A DNA stretch of 64,000 nt from assembly GCF_014649015.1 (NCBI RefSeq), contig NZ_BMSF01000013.1:167632-231631 (forward strand), read 5' to 3'. Numbering within the stretch: position 1 is the first letter of the stretch; each line of letters begins with the position of its first letter. The notes below the pieces were generated by a model that worked only from the letters and a program-made list of their open reading frames with translations, was not told where the DNA came from and did not search any database. The position numbers were made by a program, and so were the translations under genes. Of the stretch, positions 43,611-51,533 are shown piece by piece. The stretch comes from Streptomyces narbonensis. GTDB lineage: Bacteria > Actinomycetota > Actinomycetes > Streptomycetales > Streptomycetaceae.

Positions 43611-43633
43611 GGCCGGGGGCTGAGCCCCCGGCC
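43611..43633. terminator. Bidirectional terminator
   Basis: Perfect 10-bp stem GGCCGGGGGC with TGA loop between convergent LOG-family and folP genes. Confidence 0.8.
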
Positions 43634-43692
43634 TAGAAGGGGCGGGGGAAAGGCCCGCCGCAGGCGCCCCGCCCCCTCCCGCCCTCCCCCGA

Positions 43693-44553
43693 CTACGCCA
43701 GCCCGCGCCGGGCCACGGCAGGCGCCCGGTGCCCGGCGATGGACGCCACCATGTCCAGGACCTGGCGGGTCTCCGCGACCTCGTGCACCCGGTACACCTG
43801 CGCACCCAGCCACGCGGAGACCGCCGTCGTCGCCAGCGTCCCGAGGACCCGTTCCTTCACCGGCCGGTCCAGCGTCTCCCCGACGAAGTCCTTGTTCGAC
43901 AGGGACACCAGCACCGGCCACCCCGTCTCCGCCATCTCGCCGAGCCGCCGCGTCGCCTCCAGGCTGTGCCGGGTGTTCTTCCCGAAGTCGTGCCCCGGGT
44001 CGATCATGATCGCGTCGCGCCGGACGCCCAGCGCCGCCGCACGCTCCGCGAGCCCGACCGTGACGCGCAGGATGTCGGCCATCACGTCCTCGTACTCGAC
44101 CCGGTGCGGCCTGGTCCGCGGCTCCGCGCCGCCCGCGTGCGTGCAGACGAGCCCCGCGCCGTACTTCGCGGCGACCTCCGCGAGCCCGGGGTCGACCCCG
44201 CCCCACGCGTCGTTCAGGACGTCCGCCCCGGCCTCGCAGACCGCCGCGCCGACATCCGCCCGCCAGGTGTCCACGCTGATCACCACGTCGGGGTGGCGCC
44301 TGCGGACCTCGGCGACGAAGCCGACCGTCCGCCGGGCCTCCTCCTCGGCCGTGACCTCCTCGCCGGGGCCCGCCTTCACCCCGCCGATGTCGATGATCGC
44401 CGCACCCTCGGCCACGGCCTGCTCCACGCGGTCGAGCGCCGGCTCGTCGCGGAAGGTGGCGCCCTGGTCGTAGAAAGAATCCGGGGTCCGGTTCACGATC
44501 GCCATGATCACCGGCTCGTGCGGCCCGAATTCACGCCGTCCCAAGCGCAGCAT
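43693..44553 (-). CDS. folP: Dihydropteroate synthase-like protein (FolP2 type)
   Basis: 286 aa. ATG at 44553 with GGAGG upstream. The TIM-barrel pterin-binding domain is clear: IMAIVNRTPDSFYD, VISVDTWRA, VLNDAWGG, IDPGHDFGKNTRHSLE, SLSNKDFVGE. The second signature, DVGGESTRPG in true DHPS, is DIGGVKAGPGEEV here, so the Ser-Thr-Arg of the pABA/pyrophosphate loop is lost. M. tuberculosis FolP2 (Rv1207), in the same neighbourhood, has been reported to lack DHPS activity. I therefore read this as a non-canonical homologue. Convergent with the LOG gene, divergent from the DivIVA-like gene. Confidence 0.85.
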   Translation of the reverse strand: MLRLGRREFGPHEPVIMAIVNRTPDSFYDQGATFRDEPALDRVEQAVAEGAAIIDIGGVKAGPGEEVTAEEEARRTVGFVAEVRRRHPDVVISVDTWRADVGAAVCEAGADVLNDAWGGVDPGLAEVAAKYGAGLVCTHAGGAEPRTRPHRVEYEDVMADILRVTVGLAERAAALGVRRDAIMIDPGHDFGKNTRHSLEATRRLGEMAETGWPVLVSLSNKDFVGETLDRPVKERVLGTLATTAVSAWLGAQVYRVHEVAETRQVLDMVASIAGHRAPAVARRGLA

Positions 44554-44655
44554 CCCTTTTGTCCTCCCTCGCGTACGTTCGCTGCGACCCTAACCGTCAG
44601 TGGCGCATGGCACGATCGGCACGGGACGAATTCCACTCCGGGAAGAGGCGCGCAG

Positions 44656-44982
44656 GTGTTCTGGTTTCTGCTCATCACGATGGTCGTGGTCGTGGCCGCG
44701 GTGACTCTGGCGGTGGTCGGCGGAGGCGACAGCGAGGTGCTGCCGGAGGTGGCGCCCGAGCAGCTCGTCGACCCCCTCCCGGTGGCCCGCCCGGTCGACC
44801 GCGCCGACGTCGAGGCGCTCCGCCTGCCCGTCGCGGTCCGCGGCTACCGGATGGCGGACGTGGACGACGTCCTGGTCCGCCTCGGCGCCGAGCTCGCCGA
44901 GCGGGACGCGCGGATCGCCGAGCTGGAGGGCGCGCTCGCGGGCGCCGCCGGCCGCGGTGACGGAGAGGACGAGCAGTCGTGA
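44656..44982 (+). CDS. Small membrane protein with DivIVA-like motif
   Basis: 108 aa. GTG at 44656 with a GAAGAGG/GCAGG site. N-terminal membrane helix (VFWFLLITMVVVVAAVTLAVV), a Pro-rich linker, then the DivIVA N-terminal motif at about 65-95 (RLPVAVRGYRMADVDDVLVR) and a short coiled coil (LAERDARIAELEGAL). Rv1209 holds the same place beside tag in M. tuberculosis. DivIVA motifs bind negatively curved membrane, so a polar-growth or septal role is plausible. It overlaps tag by 4 bases. Confidence 0.85.
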   Translation: MFWFLLITMVVVVAAVTLAVVGGGDSEVLPEVAPEQLVDPLPVARPVDRADVEALRLPVAVRGYRMADVDDVLVRLGAELAERDARIAELEGALAGAAGRGDGEDEQS

Positions 44983-45566
44983 CGGCGGGCGGGGCCGTCC
45001 CCGGCCCGGACGGGCGACCGCGCTGCCCCTGGGGCCTGTCGACCGAGGACTACGTGGCGTACCACGACGAGGAGTGGGGCCGCCCGGTCCACGGCGACGA
45101 CGAGCTCTTCGAGCGGCTCTGTCTGGAGGCCTTCCAGTCGGGCCTGTCCTGGATCACGATCCTGCGCCGCCGTGAGGGCTTCCGGCGCGCCTTCGACGGC
45201 TTCCGCATCGCCTCCGTCGCCGGCTTCGGCGAGTCCGACCGGGAGCGGCTCCTCGCCGACGAGGGCATCATCCGCAACCGCGCCAAGGTCGACGCGACCC
45301 TGGCCAACGCCAAGCTGCTCGCCACCTGGTCCCCCGGCGAGCTCGACACCCTGATCTGGTCGTACGCCCCCGACCCCGCGGCCCGCCCGGCCCCGCGCTC
45401 GGTCTCCGAGGTCCCGGCGGTCACGGACGAGTCCACGGCCCTCGCCAAGGCCCTCAAGAAGCGCGGCATCCGCTTCGTCGGCCCCACCACGGCCTACGCC
45501 CTGATGCAGGCCTGCGGCCTCGTCGACGACCACGTGGAAGGCTGCGTGGCCCGGGGCGGGAAGTAG
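44979..45566 (+). CDS. tag: DNA-3-methyladenine glycosylase I
   Basis: 195 aa. The GTG at 44979 overlaps the upstream stop. It removes 3-methyladenine from alkylated DNA (base excision repair). Tag motifs: RCPWGLSTEDYVAYHDEEWG, FQSGLSWITILRRREGFR, FRIASV, KKRGIRFVGPTTAYALMQACG, and the terminal zinc ligands in DDHVEGC with the N-terminal Cys. Length is normal. Rv1210 is the syntenic counterpart. Confidence 0.95.
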   Translation: MTAGGAVPGPDGRPRCPWGLSTEDYVAYHDEEWGRPVHGDDELFERLCLEAFQSGLSWITILRRREGFRRAFDGFRIASVAGFGESDRERLLADEGIIRNRAKVDATLANAKLLATWSPGELDTLIWSYAPDPAARPAPRSVSEVPAVTDESTALAKALKKRGIRFVGPTTAYALMQACGLVDDHVEGCVARGGK

Positions 45567-45579
45567 TCCCCGGGCCACC

Positions 45580-45601
45580 GGGCAGGCCCGGGAGCCTGCC
45601 C
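45580..45601. terminator. Bidirectional terminator
   Basis: 8-bp stem GGGCAGGC/GCCTGCCC with 6-base loop between convergent tag and enoyl-CoA hydratase genes; it touches the hydratase stop codon. Confidence 0.65.
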
Positions 45602-46404
45602 TATCGACCCAGGTACTTCGGCTTCTCCTTGGCGATGAAGGCGCTGACCGCGATCGTGTGGTCCTCCGAGGCGCCCGCGAGGGACTGGAGTTCGTCCTCC
45701 TTCTCCAGGGACTCGGCGAGGGAGTGGTCCGCGCCGTAGGCCAGGGACTCCTTGAGCGCCGCGTAGGCCACCGTCGGGCCCTCCGCGAGGGTGCGGGCCA
45801 CCTTCTCGGCCTCGGCGGCGAGGTCGGCGGCCGGGACCAGGCGGTTCGCGATGCCGAGCTCGTACGCCTCCTGGGCGGTGATCGAGCGCGGGAAGAGCAG
45901 CAGGTCCGACGCCCGGCTCGCGCCGATCAGCCGGGGCAGCGTCCAGGACATGCCCGAGTCCGAGGTGAGCGCGACGCCCGCGAAGGACGTGTTGAAGGCG
46001 GCCGTGTCCGCGACGACCCGGTAGTCCGCCGCGAGCGCGAAGCCGAAGCCCGCACCCGCCGCGACGCCGTTCACGCCCGCCACGACCGGCTTCCGCATGC
46101 CGGTGAGGGCCCTGACGATCGGGTTGTAGTGGTCGCGGACCGTGTTCATGGTCTCGCGCGTGCCGGACTCCCGGTCCGCCATGAGCAGACCGACGTGCTC
46201 CTTCAGGTCCTGGCCGACGCAGAACGCCCGGTCGCCCGCCGCCGTGAGCAGGACGGCCCGTACGGCGGTGTCCGCCGCGGCCGTTTCCGCGGCGTCCCGG
46301 AGAGCGACCTTCGCCGCCACATTCATCGCGTTCATGGCCTCGGGCCGGTTGAGCGTGATGGTGGCGAGCCCGTCGCTCACCTCGTACAGCACCGTGTCGG
46401 CCAT
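45601..46404 (-). CDS. Enoyl-CoA hydratase/isomerase family protein
   Basis: 267 aa from ATG 46404 (GAAGGGAA 5-10 bases upstream); reading to 46713 passes through non-coding-like sequence. Crotonase fold: oxyanion-hole segments CVGQDLKEH and NGVAAGAGFGFALAADYRV, and the active-site region SFAGVALTSDSGMSWTLPRLIG. In the position of the second catalytic Glu there is SDSG, as in PaaG-like isomerases or hydratases with altered chemistry. The substrate is unknown. Probably acyl-CoA degradation, possibly phenylacetate or fatty acids. Confidence 0.9.
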   Translation of the reverse strand: MADTVLYEVSDGLATITLNRPEAMNAMNVAAKVALRDAAETAAADTAVRAVLLTAAGDRAFCVGQDLKEHVGLLMADRESGTRETMNTVRDHYNPIVRALTGMRKPVVAGVNGVAAGAGFGFALAADYRVVADTAAFNTSFAGVALTSDSGMSWTLPRLIGASRASDLLLFPRSITAQEAYELGIANRLVPAADLAAEAEKVARTLAEGPTVAYAALKESLAYGADHSLAESLEKEDELQSLAGASEDHTIAVSAFIAKEKPKYLGR

Positions 46405-46590
46405 GGGGTTCCCTTCGCCTCTTTGCGTGGTTGACCTGCCCAGCATGGCGGAGATCACCCGCACCGCACATGTGAGCTGCGTCAAAGAAATCCGACCGTC
46501 GGCGGGATCCGAAGCGGCGCAGTATCGCAGCCGGATCGCCGAAATATGGGGTTTTGAGAGAGCGCGTTGCGGAAGCGATGCAGATCGATG

Positions 46591-46621
46591 TTGGTCATCG
46601 GGTCCTGCGATGCGGGATAAT
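46591..46621 (+). promoter_or_regulatory. Candidate promoter of the DUF3117 gene
   Basis: TTGGTC (46591-46596) and GATAAT (46616-46621) are separated by 19 bases (18 if TGGTCA is used). The -10 is close to the vegetative consensus. It would give a leader of about 90 nt before the ATG at 46716. Confidence 0.5.
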
Positions 46622-46715
46622 GACCTGGAAGCAATGTGTTCGAAGCCGTGAAGCGTGCTCTGCATCAAAGAGCTGCCCGGCTGACGATGAGCTGGTTTCA
46701 GGAAGGGGAACAAGC

Positions 46716-46883
46716 ATGGCGGCCATGAAGCCGCGGACGGGTGACGGCCCGCTCGAGGTGACCAAGGAGGGGCGGGGCATCGTCATGCGCGTTCCGCTCG
46801 AAGGCGGCGGTCGGCTTGTCGTCGAGCTGACCCCGGGTGAGGCCGAGGCGCTGGGCGACGCCCTGAAGAAGGTCGTCGGCTGA
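46716..46883 (+). CDS. DUF3117 family small protein (55 aa)
   Basis: 55 aa. ATG at 46716 with GGAAGGGG 7-8 bases upstream. Sequence begins MAAMKPRTGDGPLEVTKEGR; the rest (GIVMRVPLEGGGRLVVELTP) is beta-rich, ending in a short helix. This family is almost invariant in Actinobacteria (Rv1211 in M. tuberculosis, beside tag) yet has no known function. It is monocistronic with its own promoter and a following hairpin. Confidence 0.92.
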   Translation: MAAMKPRTGDGPLEVTKEGRGIVMRVPLEGGGRLVVELTPGEAEALGDALKKVVG

Positions 46884-46908
46884 CCTGACCCTCGACGATT
46901 CCTCGCCA

Positions 46909-46941
46909 CTGCCCCGGACGGTCCCGACCGTGCCGGGGCAG
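46909..46941. terminator. Terminator between DUF3117 and O-methyltransferase genes
   Basis: 14-bp stem CTGCCCCGGACGGT with one bulged base, loop CCCG, 26 bases after the DUF3117 stop. Confidence 0.7.
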
Positions 46942-46944
46942 CGG

Positions 46945-47025
46945 TGTGTCCGGGGTGGGTGTGTCCGGGGGAGTGTCCGGGGTGGATGTGTCCGGGGGTG
47001 TCCGGGGTGGATGTGTCCGAGGGGG
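46945..47025. repeat. GTGTCCGGGG-based tandem repeat
   Basis: GTGTCCG occurs six times at 10-15-base intervals, several followed by GGGTGGATGT. Degenerate minisatellite ending 14 bases before the O-methyltransferase stop. Confidence 0.8.
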
Positions 47026-47039
47026 ACGAACGCCGAACG

Positions 47040-47705
47040 TCAGCCGCGGCGTACGGCGCAGAGCAGGCCGTCGCCCACCGGCAGCAGGGAGGGCAGCAGC
47101 TCCTGGCTCTCCCGCACCGCGCGCAGCAGCTCGCGGACCCGCAGGACCTCCGCCGGCTGGGCCGCCGAGTCGACCGTCCGGCCGTCCGCGAAGACGCCCT
47201 CGAAGCAGACCAGCCCCCCAGGTCGCAGCAGGCGCAACGATTCAGCGAGGTAGTCCAGGTACTCCAGGCGGTCGCCGTCGCAGAAGACGAGGTCGTATCC
47301 GCCGTCCGCGAGCCGCGGCAGGACATCGAGGGCGCGGCCGGGGATGAACCGGGCCCGGTTGCCGGCGAAGCCCGCCGCGCGGAACGCCGTCTTCGCGAGC
47401 TGCTGGCGCTCCGGCTGGAGGTCCACCGTCGTCAGGACCCCGTCCGGCCGCATGCCCAGCAGCAGGTAGATGCCCGACACGCCCGTGCCGGTACCGATCT
47501 CCGCCACCGCCTTGGCGTCCGCCGTCGCCGCGAGCAGGCGCAGCGCGCCACCGGTGCCGGGCGACACCGAGGGCAGCCCTGCCTCCCGGGCCCGGTCCCG
47601 GGCCCAGCGCAGAGCTTCGTCCTCGGCGACGAAGGCGTCGGCGAACGACCAGCCCGTCTGCCGGTTGGCGGTAATGGCCCTCTCCTGTCCCCGTAGTTGA
47701 CGCAA
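47040..47705 (-). CDS. O-methyltransferase, CCoAOMT-like (Rv1220c type)
   Basis: Up to 221 aa. SAM-binding motif AVAEIGTGTGVSGIYLLLGM, acidic TTVDLQPE, and VFCDGDRLEYLDYL define the class I catechol/caffeoyl-CoA O-methyltransferase fold. Start unclear: TTG 47705 has no ribosome site, while AGGAGAGG sits 3 bases upstream of an ATT codon at 47675-47673, which would give a protein beginning ATT-ACC-GCC (TANRQTGWSF). Divergent from sigE, as Rv1220c is from sigE in M. tuberculosis. Substrate unknown. Confidence 0.9.
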   Translation of the reverse strand: MRQLRGQERAITANRQTGWSFADAFVAEDEALRWARDRAREAGLPSVSPGTGGALRLLAATADAKAVAEIGTGTGVSGIYLLLGMRPDGVLTTVDLQPERQQLAKTAFRAAGFAGNRARFIPGRALDVLPRLADGGYDLVFCDGDRLEYLDYLAESLRLLRPGGLVCFEGVFADGRTVDSAAQPAEVLRVRELLRAVRESQELLPSLLPVGDGLLCAVRRG

Positions 47706-47729
47706 CGGTGACTGTATCCGCTGTCAGCG

Positions 47730-47755
47730 GGAACCCGCAGATGGGACCGCGCGTT
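47730..47755 (+). promoter_or_regulatory. ECF-type promoter upstream of sigE
   Basis: GGAAC (47730-47734), 17-base spacer, CGTT (47752-47755). This matches the GGAAC-N16-19-CGTT form recognised by mycobacterial SigE and related ECF sigma factors. Predicted start near 47762, leader about 85 nt. It suggests autoregulation of the sigma factor gene. Confidence 0.6.
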
Positions 47756-47847
47756 CACCAGGGGTGGGACGCGGCCGGCGGCAGCCGGGCGAGCCGGTCC
47801 CAAATTCGCGTAAAGATTCTTATCCGGAGCTAACGGGCGAGGTGGCT

Positions 47848-48606
47848 ATGGTAGGGGCTCCACTGGACACCACCAGAGCCGACAGGGGAGGTGCGGCTGC
47901 GCCTGTGGATCGGGGAGGAGTGCTTCGGCGTCTTCTCAGGTCGGCGGGTGAGCCGAAATCCGTGACCGACACCGCTGACCGAAGCCGCTCCACCGACTCC
48001 GCTCCCACCACCGCGACCTTCGCATCGGATGCGGAATCGCAGGCGTGGACTCCGCCCACCTGGGAGGAGATCGTCAGCACGCACAGTGGCCGGGTCTACC
48101 GCCTCGCCTACCGCCTCACCGGCAACCAGCACGACGCCGAGGACCTCACCCAGGAGGTCTTCGTCCGCGTCTTCCGCTCGCTGTCGACCTACACGCCGGG
48201 CACCTTCGAGGGCTGGCTCCACCGCATCACCACCAATCTCTTCCTCGACATGGTCCGTCGCAAGCAGCGCATCCGATTCGACGCGCTCGCCGACGACGCC
48301 GCCGAGCGGCTGCCCAGCCGTGAGCCGTCACCGCAGCAGGTGTTCAACGACACCCACTTCGACGCCGACGTGCAGCATGCCCTCGACACCCTCGCGCCCG
48401 AGTTCCGCGCCGCCGTCGTCCTCTGCGACATCGAAGGACTGTCGTACGAGGAGATCGCCGCGACCCTCGGCGTGAAGCTCGGCACCGTCCGCAGCCGGAT
48501 CCACCGCGGGCGCTCCCATCTGCGCAAGGCACTCAAGCACCGCTCGCCCGAGGCCCGGGCGGAGCGTGCGTTCGCCTCCGTGGGTTGGGAGGCGGGGACA
48601 GCGTGA
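47848..48606 (+). CDS. sigE: ECF RNA polymerase sigma factor, mycobacterial SigE type
   Basis: 252 aa from ATG 47848 (GAGG 6-9 bases upstream); a longer reading from 47764 would place the start across the leader. An extension of about 70 residues precedes region 2 (STHSGRVYRLAYRLTGNQHDAEDLTQEVF). Region 4 is at about 181-230 (EIAATLGVKLGTVRSRIHRG). The GTGA overlap with a zinc anti-sigma gene, followed by htrA and tatB, equals Rv1221-Rv1224. In M. tuberculosis this sigma factor answers envelope stress. It is not the CseBC-controlled SigE of S. coelicolor, despite the shared name. Confidence 0.92.
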   Translation: MVGAPLDTTRADRGGAAAPVDRGGVLRRLLRSAGEPKSVTDTADRSRSTDSAPTTATFASDAESQAWTPPTWEEIVSTHSGRVYRLAYRLTGNQHDAEDLTQEVFVRVFRSLSTYTPGTFEGWLHRITTNLFLDMVRRKQRIRFDALADDAAERLPSREPSPQQVFNDTHFDADVQHALDTLAPEFRAAVVLCDIEGLSYEEIAATLGVKLGTVRSRIHRGRSHLRKALKHRSPEARAERAFASVGWEAGTA

Positions 48607-49526
48607 GCGGCACACGACCCTCGTCGCAGCCCCCCGCGGAGCACCACCTCGGGGACCGGCTCGCGGCGCTCGTCGACGGCGAGCTCGGCCACGACGCCCG
48701 GGAGCGGGTGCTCGCGCACCTCGTGACCTGCGCGCGCTGCAAGGCCGAGGCCGATGCGCAGCGCACCGTGAAGAGCGTCTTCGCCTCCGCGGCGCCCCCA
48801 CCGCCCTCGGAGGGCTTCCTCGCCAGGCTCCAGGGGCTCCCCGGGGGACCAGGTGAGCCTTCGGGCGGCTCCGGTGGACCCGGAGCGCCGCGAGGGCCCC
48901 TCGAAGAGCTCCTCGACGCGGCGGCGCTGAAGTCCGACGGCTTCGCCACCGCGGCGGTCGTCACCCCGAACTCCCCGCACACCGGCACCGGCTTCCGCAT
49001 CCACGACGTCGGCGACCGCGCCTCCGGCACGTCCGGGCGCGGCCGGCGCTTCGCCTTCGCGGCCGCCAGCGCGGTCTCGTTCGCGGCGATCGCCCTCGGC
49101 GGCACGATGCCGGTCGAGACCTCGGTCAGCGCGAGCGGACGCGGCGGCCAGGGCACGGGCAGCGCGGTCACCCCGATGCGCGCCACGGCCACGGGCGGCG
49201 CCGCGGGCACCACCGGCGCCACACGCGGTACGCGCTCCGGGGAGCGGTCGGGCGCCCAGTCCGTCGCCGGGGAGCCGCTGACACCGCTCGCGGCCCGTAC
49301 CGCCACCCCCGCCGACCGGGCTCCCGCGGGCACTGTCCCCTCGGAGGCGGCCCGCCCCGGCACGGCTCCGCTGGTGGCGGTGCGCCTCCAGAACCAGGCC
49401 ATGCAGTCGTTCTTCGCGCTCTCGCCGTTCATACGACCGACGGGCCCGGCCCTCGATCTGGCGGTCGCCCCCGGTCCCAGCCCGGCGGCGAGCCCGACGA
49501 ACGCACCGCTCGGCTCCCACCGCTGA
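48603..49526 (+). CDS. Zinc anti-sigma factor (RseA-like)
   Basis: 307 aa. The GTG at 48603 overlaps the sigE stop; GGAGG about 10 bases upstream. The zinc-binding anti-sigma motif His39-x3-Cys43-x2-Cys46 (HLVTCARCK) sits in a helical domain at 14-65 that should clamp SigE. One hydrophobic segment (RRFAFAAASAVSFAAIALGG, near 135-155) is a probable membrane helix. The remainder is Gly/Thr/Ala-rich, long for the family (Rv1222 is much shorter). Release by redox at the Cys pair or by phosphorylation and proteolysis is known for relatives, not shown here. Confidence 0.9.
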   Translation: MSGTRPSSQPPAEHHLGDRLAALVDGELGHDARERVLAHLVTCARCKAEADAQRTVKSVFASAAPPPPSEGFLARLQGLPGGPGEPSGGSGGPGAPRGPLEELLDAAALKSDGFATAAVVTPNSPHTGTGFRIHDVGDRASGTSGRGRRFAFAAASAVSFAAIALGGTMPVETSVSASGRGGQGTGSAVTPMRATATGGAAGTTGATRGTRSGERSGAQSVAGEPLTPLAARTATPADRAPAGTVPSEAARPGTAPLVAVRLQNQAMQSFFALSPFIRPTGPALDLAVAPGPSPAASPTNAPLGSHR

Positions 49527-49603
49527 CCCGCGACCTGGTTGAATCCAGGGACAGGGGCGCCCGAGCCAGGGGCGCGGACGGGTCAGCGGGTTGCGGGGAG
49601 AGC

Positions 49604-51442
49604 ATGAACGACGGGAAGCCGAACTGGTGGAGCCGGCCTTCGACGGCACCGGAGGCGGCGCGGATACCCTCGCCGCCCCCGGCCGACAGCGGTGACGACG
49701 GCGACGGTGACTTCCCCCTGCCCGCGCCCCAGCCGCAGGCCGAGGCCGAGGTCATGAGAGCCGCAGCCGAGTCCGGCGCCGGCGCCGACACGACGGAGAT
49801 CTCCGACGCGCCCCGCACCGAGGTGCCGGAGCCGGGGACCGTGACCGCCGCCGAGCCCGCGCCGACCGTCCTGCTGACGAAGGACGAGCCGGCCGCCGAG
49901 CCCGTGACCGGAGCCTCTGTCGCCGGAGCCTCTGTCACCGAGGCCTTCGTCGCCGAAGCCCCCGTCGCCGAAGCCCCCGTCGCCGAAGCCCCCGTGGCCG
50001 ACGTGTCCCAGGCCGCCCCGGAAGCGGTCGGCCAGCCCGCCCCCCAGCCCCTGCACGCGCCCGACGAGTACCGGACGCCGCCCTACGGCGAGCCCGGCCC
50101 GTGGGCGCCCGCGCCGCCCGTGCAGCACCCGGCGGCCTCCGTGCCGCCCCAGGCCCCCGTACCGCCGCAGGCCCAGCCGCAGGGCCCCGTGCCCCCGGTA
50201 CCCCCGCAGCAGGCCGCCGTGCCCCCCGTACCGCCGCAGCACGGGGGGAACGCCCCGTGGATGCAGTACGACCCCTGGGGCGGGGCCGTCGGCGGCGTCG
50301 GGCTCGCCCCGGCGCCCGTGAAGAAGTCCCGGAAGGGCCTCGCGCTCACCGGAGCCCTGGTCTTCGCACTCGTCACCGGCGTCATCGGCGGCGGCATCGG
50401 CGCCTACGTCGAGCGGAACGGCGGGCTCACCACGGTCGAGCTGCCCCAGGCCGACGGCGGGGACACCGACCGCGCCCCCGAGAGCGTGGCCGGCATCGCC
50501 GCCGCCGCGCTGCCCGGCGTCGTCACCCTGCACGTCAGCGGCGGCGGCTCCTCCGGCACCGGCACCGGCTTCGTCCTGGACACCAAGGGCCACATCCTCA
50601 CCAACAACCACGTGGTCGACGCGGCCGAGTCGTCCGGGGACATCACCGTGACCTTCTCCAGCGGGGAGACCGCCCGCGCGAAGATCGTCGGCAAGGACAC
50701 CGGCTACGACCTCGCCGTCGTCCAGGTCACCGGCGTCTCCGGCCTCAAGGCGCTGCCCCTCGGCAACTCCGAGAACGTCCGCGTCGGCGACCCCGTCGTC
50801 GCCATCGGCGCACCCTTCGACCTCTCCAACACCGTGACCTCCGGCATCATCAGCGCCAAGGAGCGCCCGATCACCGCCGGCGGCGAGAAGGGCGACGGCA
50901 CCGACATCAGCTACGTCGACGCCCTCCAGACCGACGCCCCCATCAACCCCGGCAACTCCGGCGGCCCGCTGCTCGACTCCAAGGGCCGGGTCATCGGCAT
51001 CAACAGCGCGATCCGCGCTGCCGGCGGCTCCGGTGACGGCGACGGCGGCAGCGCCGGCCAGCCCGGCTCGATCGGCCTCGGCTTCGCCATACCGATCAAC
51101 CAGGGCAAGCGGGTGGCCGAGGAGCTCATCAACACCGGCAAGGCCACCCACCCCGTCATCGGTGTGAGCCTCGACATGCAGTTCAACGGCGACGGAGCCC
51201 GCGTCGGCGAGAAGGGCAAGGACGGCGCCGCCTCCGTCACCCCCGGCGGCCCGGCCGCCGCGGCGGGCCTCCGCCCCGGCGACGTCATCACCAAGGTCGA
51301 CGGCCAGCGCGTGCACAACGGCGAGGAGTTGATCGTGAAGATCCGCGCCCACCGCCCCGGTGACAAACTGCGGCTCACCCTCACCCGCGGTGGCAAAGAG
51401 CTGACCAAGACGCTGACACTCGGATCGTCGCAGGGCACCTGA
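49604..51442 (+). CDS. htrA: HtrA/DegP-type membrane-anchored serine protease
   Basis: 612 aa. ATG at 49604 after GGGGAGAGC. A cytoplasmic, disordered N-terminal region (about 240 residues) rich in Pro/Ala contains VAEAPVAEAP repeats. Membrane helix 243-268 (GLALTGALVFALVTGVIGGG). Trypsin-like domain with His in LTNNHVVD (near 335), Asp in GYDLAVV (near 367) and Ser in NPGNSGGP (near 450). One PDZ domain at about 510-605 (GLRPGDVITKVDGQRVHNGE). It degrades misfolded extracytoplasmic proteins. Third gene of the sigE cluster. Confidence 0.94.
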   Translation: MNDGKPNWWSRPSTAPEAARIPSPPPADSGDDGDGDFPLPAPQPQAEAEVMRAAAESGAGADTTEISDAPRTEVPEPGTVTAAEPAPTVLLTKDEPAAEPVTGASVAGASVTEAFVAEAPVAEAPVAEAPVADVSQAAPEAVGQPAPQPLHAPDEYRTPPYGEPGPWAPAPPVQHPAASVPPQAPVPPQAQPQGPVPPVPPQQAAVPPVPPQHGGNAPWMQYDPWGGAVGGVGLAPAPVKKSRKGLALTGALVFALVTGVIGGGIGAYVERNGGLTTVELPQADGGDTDRAPESVAGIAAAALPGVVTLHVSGGGSSGTGTGFVLDTKGHILTNNHVVDAAESSGDITVTFSSGETARAKIVGKDTGYDLAVVQVTGVSGLKALPLGNSENVRVGDPVVAIGAPFDLSNTVTSGIISAKERPITAGGEKGDGTDISYVDALQTDAPINPGNSGGPLLDSKGRVIGINSAIRAAGGSGDGDGGSAGQPGSIGLGFAIPINQGKRVAEELINTGKATHPVIGVSLDMQFNGDGARVGEKGKDGAASVTPGGPAAAAGLRPGDVITKVDGQRVHNGEELIVKIRAHRPGDKLRLTLTRGGKELTKTLTLGSSQGT

Positions 51443-51533
51443 GTGCCATATGGCGGACACCGGGAGGTACCCGTCCGACAGTTTGGGCGGGTACCGTGGA
51501 CCGGGCCCTGGACCGGCGTGAAGGAGCTACTAG

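Noticed and set aside
47848..48606. Equating this sigma factor with S. coelicolor SigE (CseABC-controlled)
   Set aside because: The neighbours are a zinc anti-sigma factor, htrA and tatB and not cseA-cseB-cseC; it is the mycobacterial SigE type.
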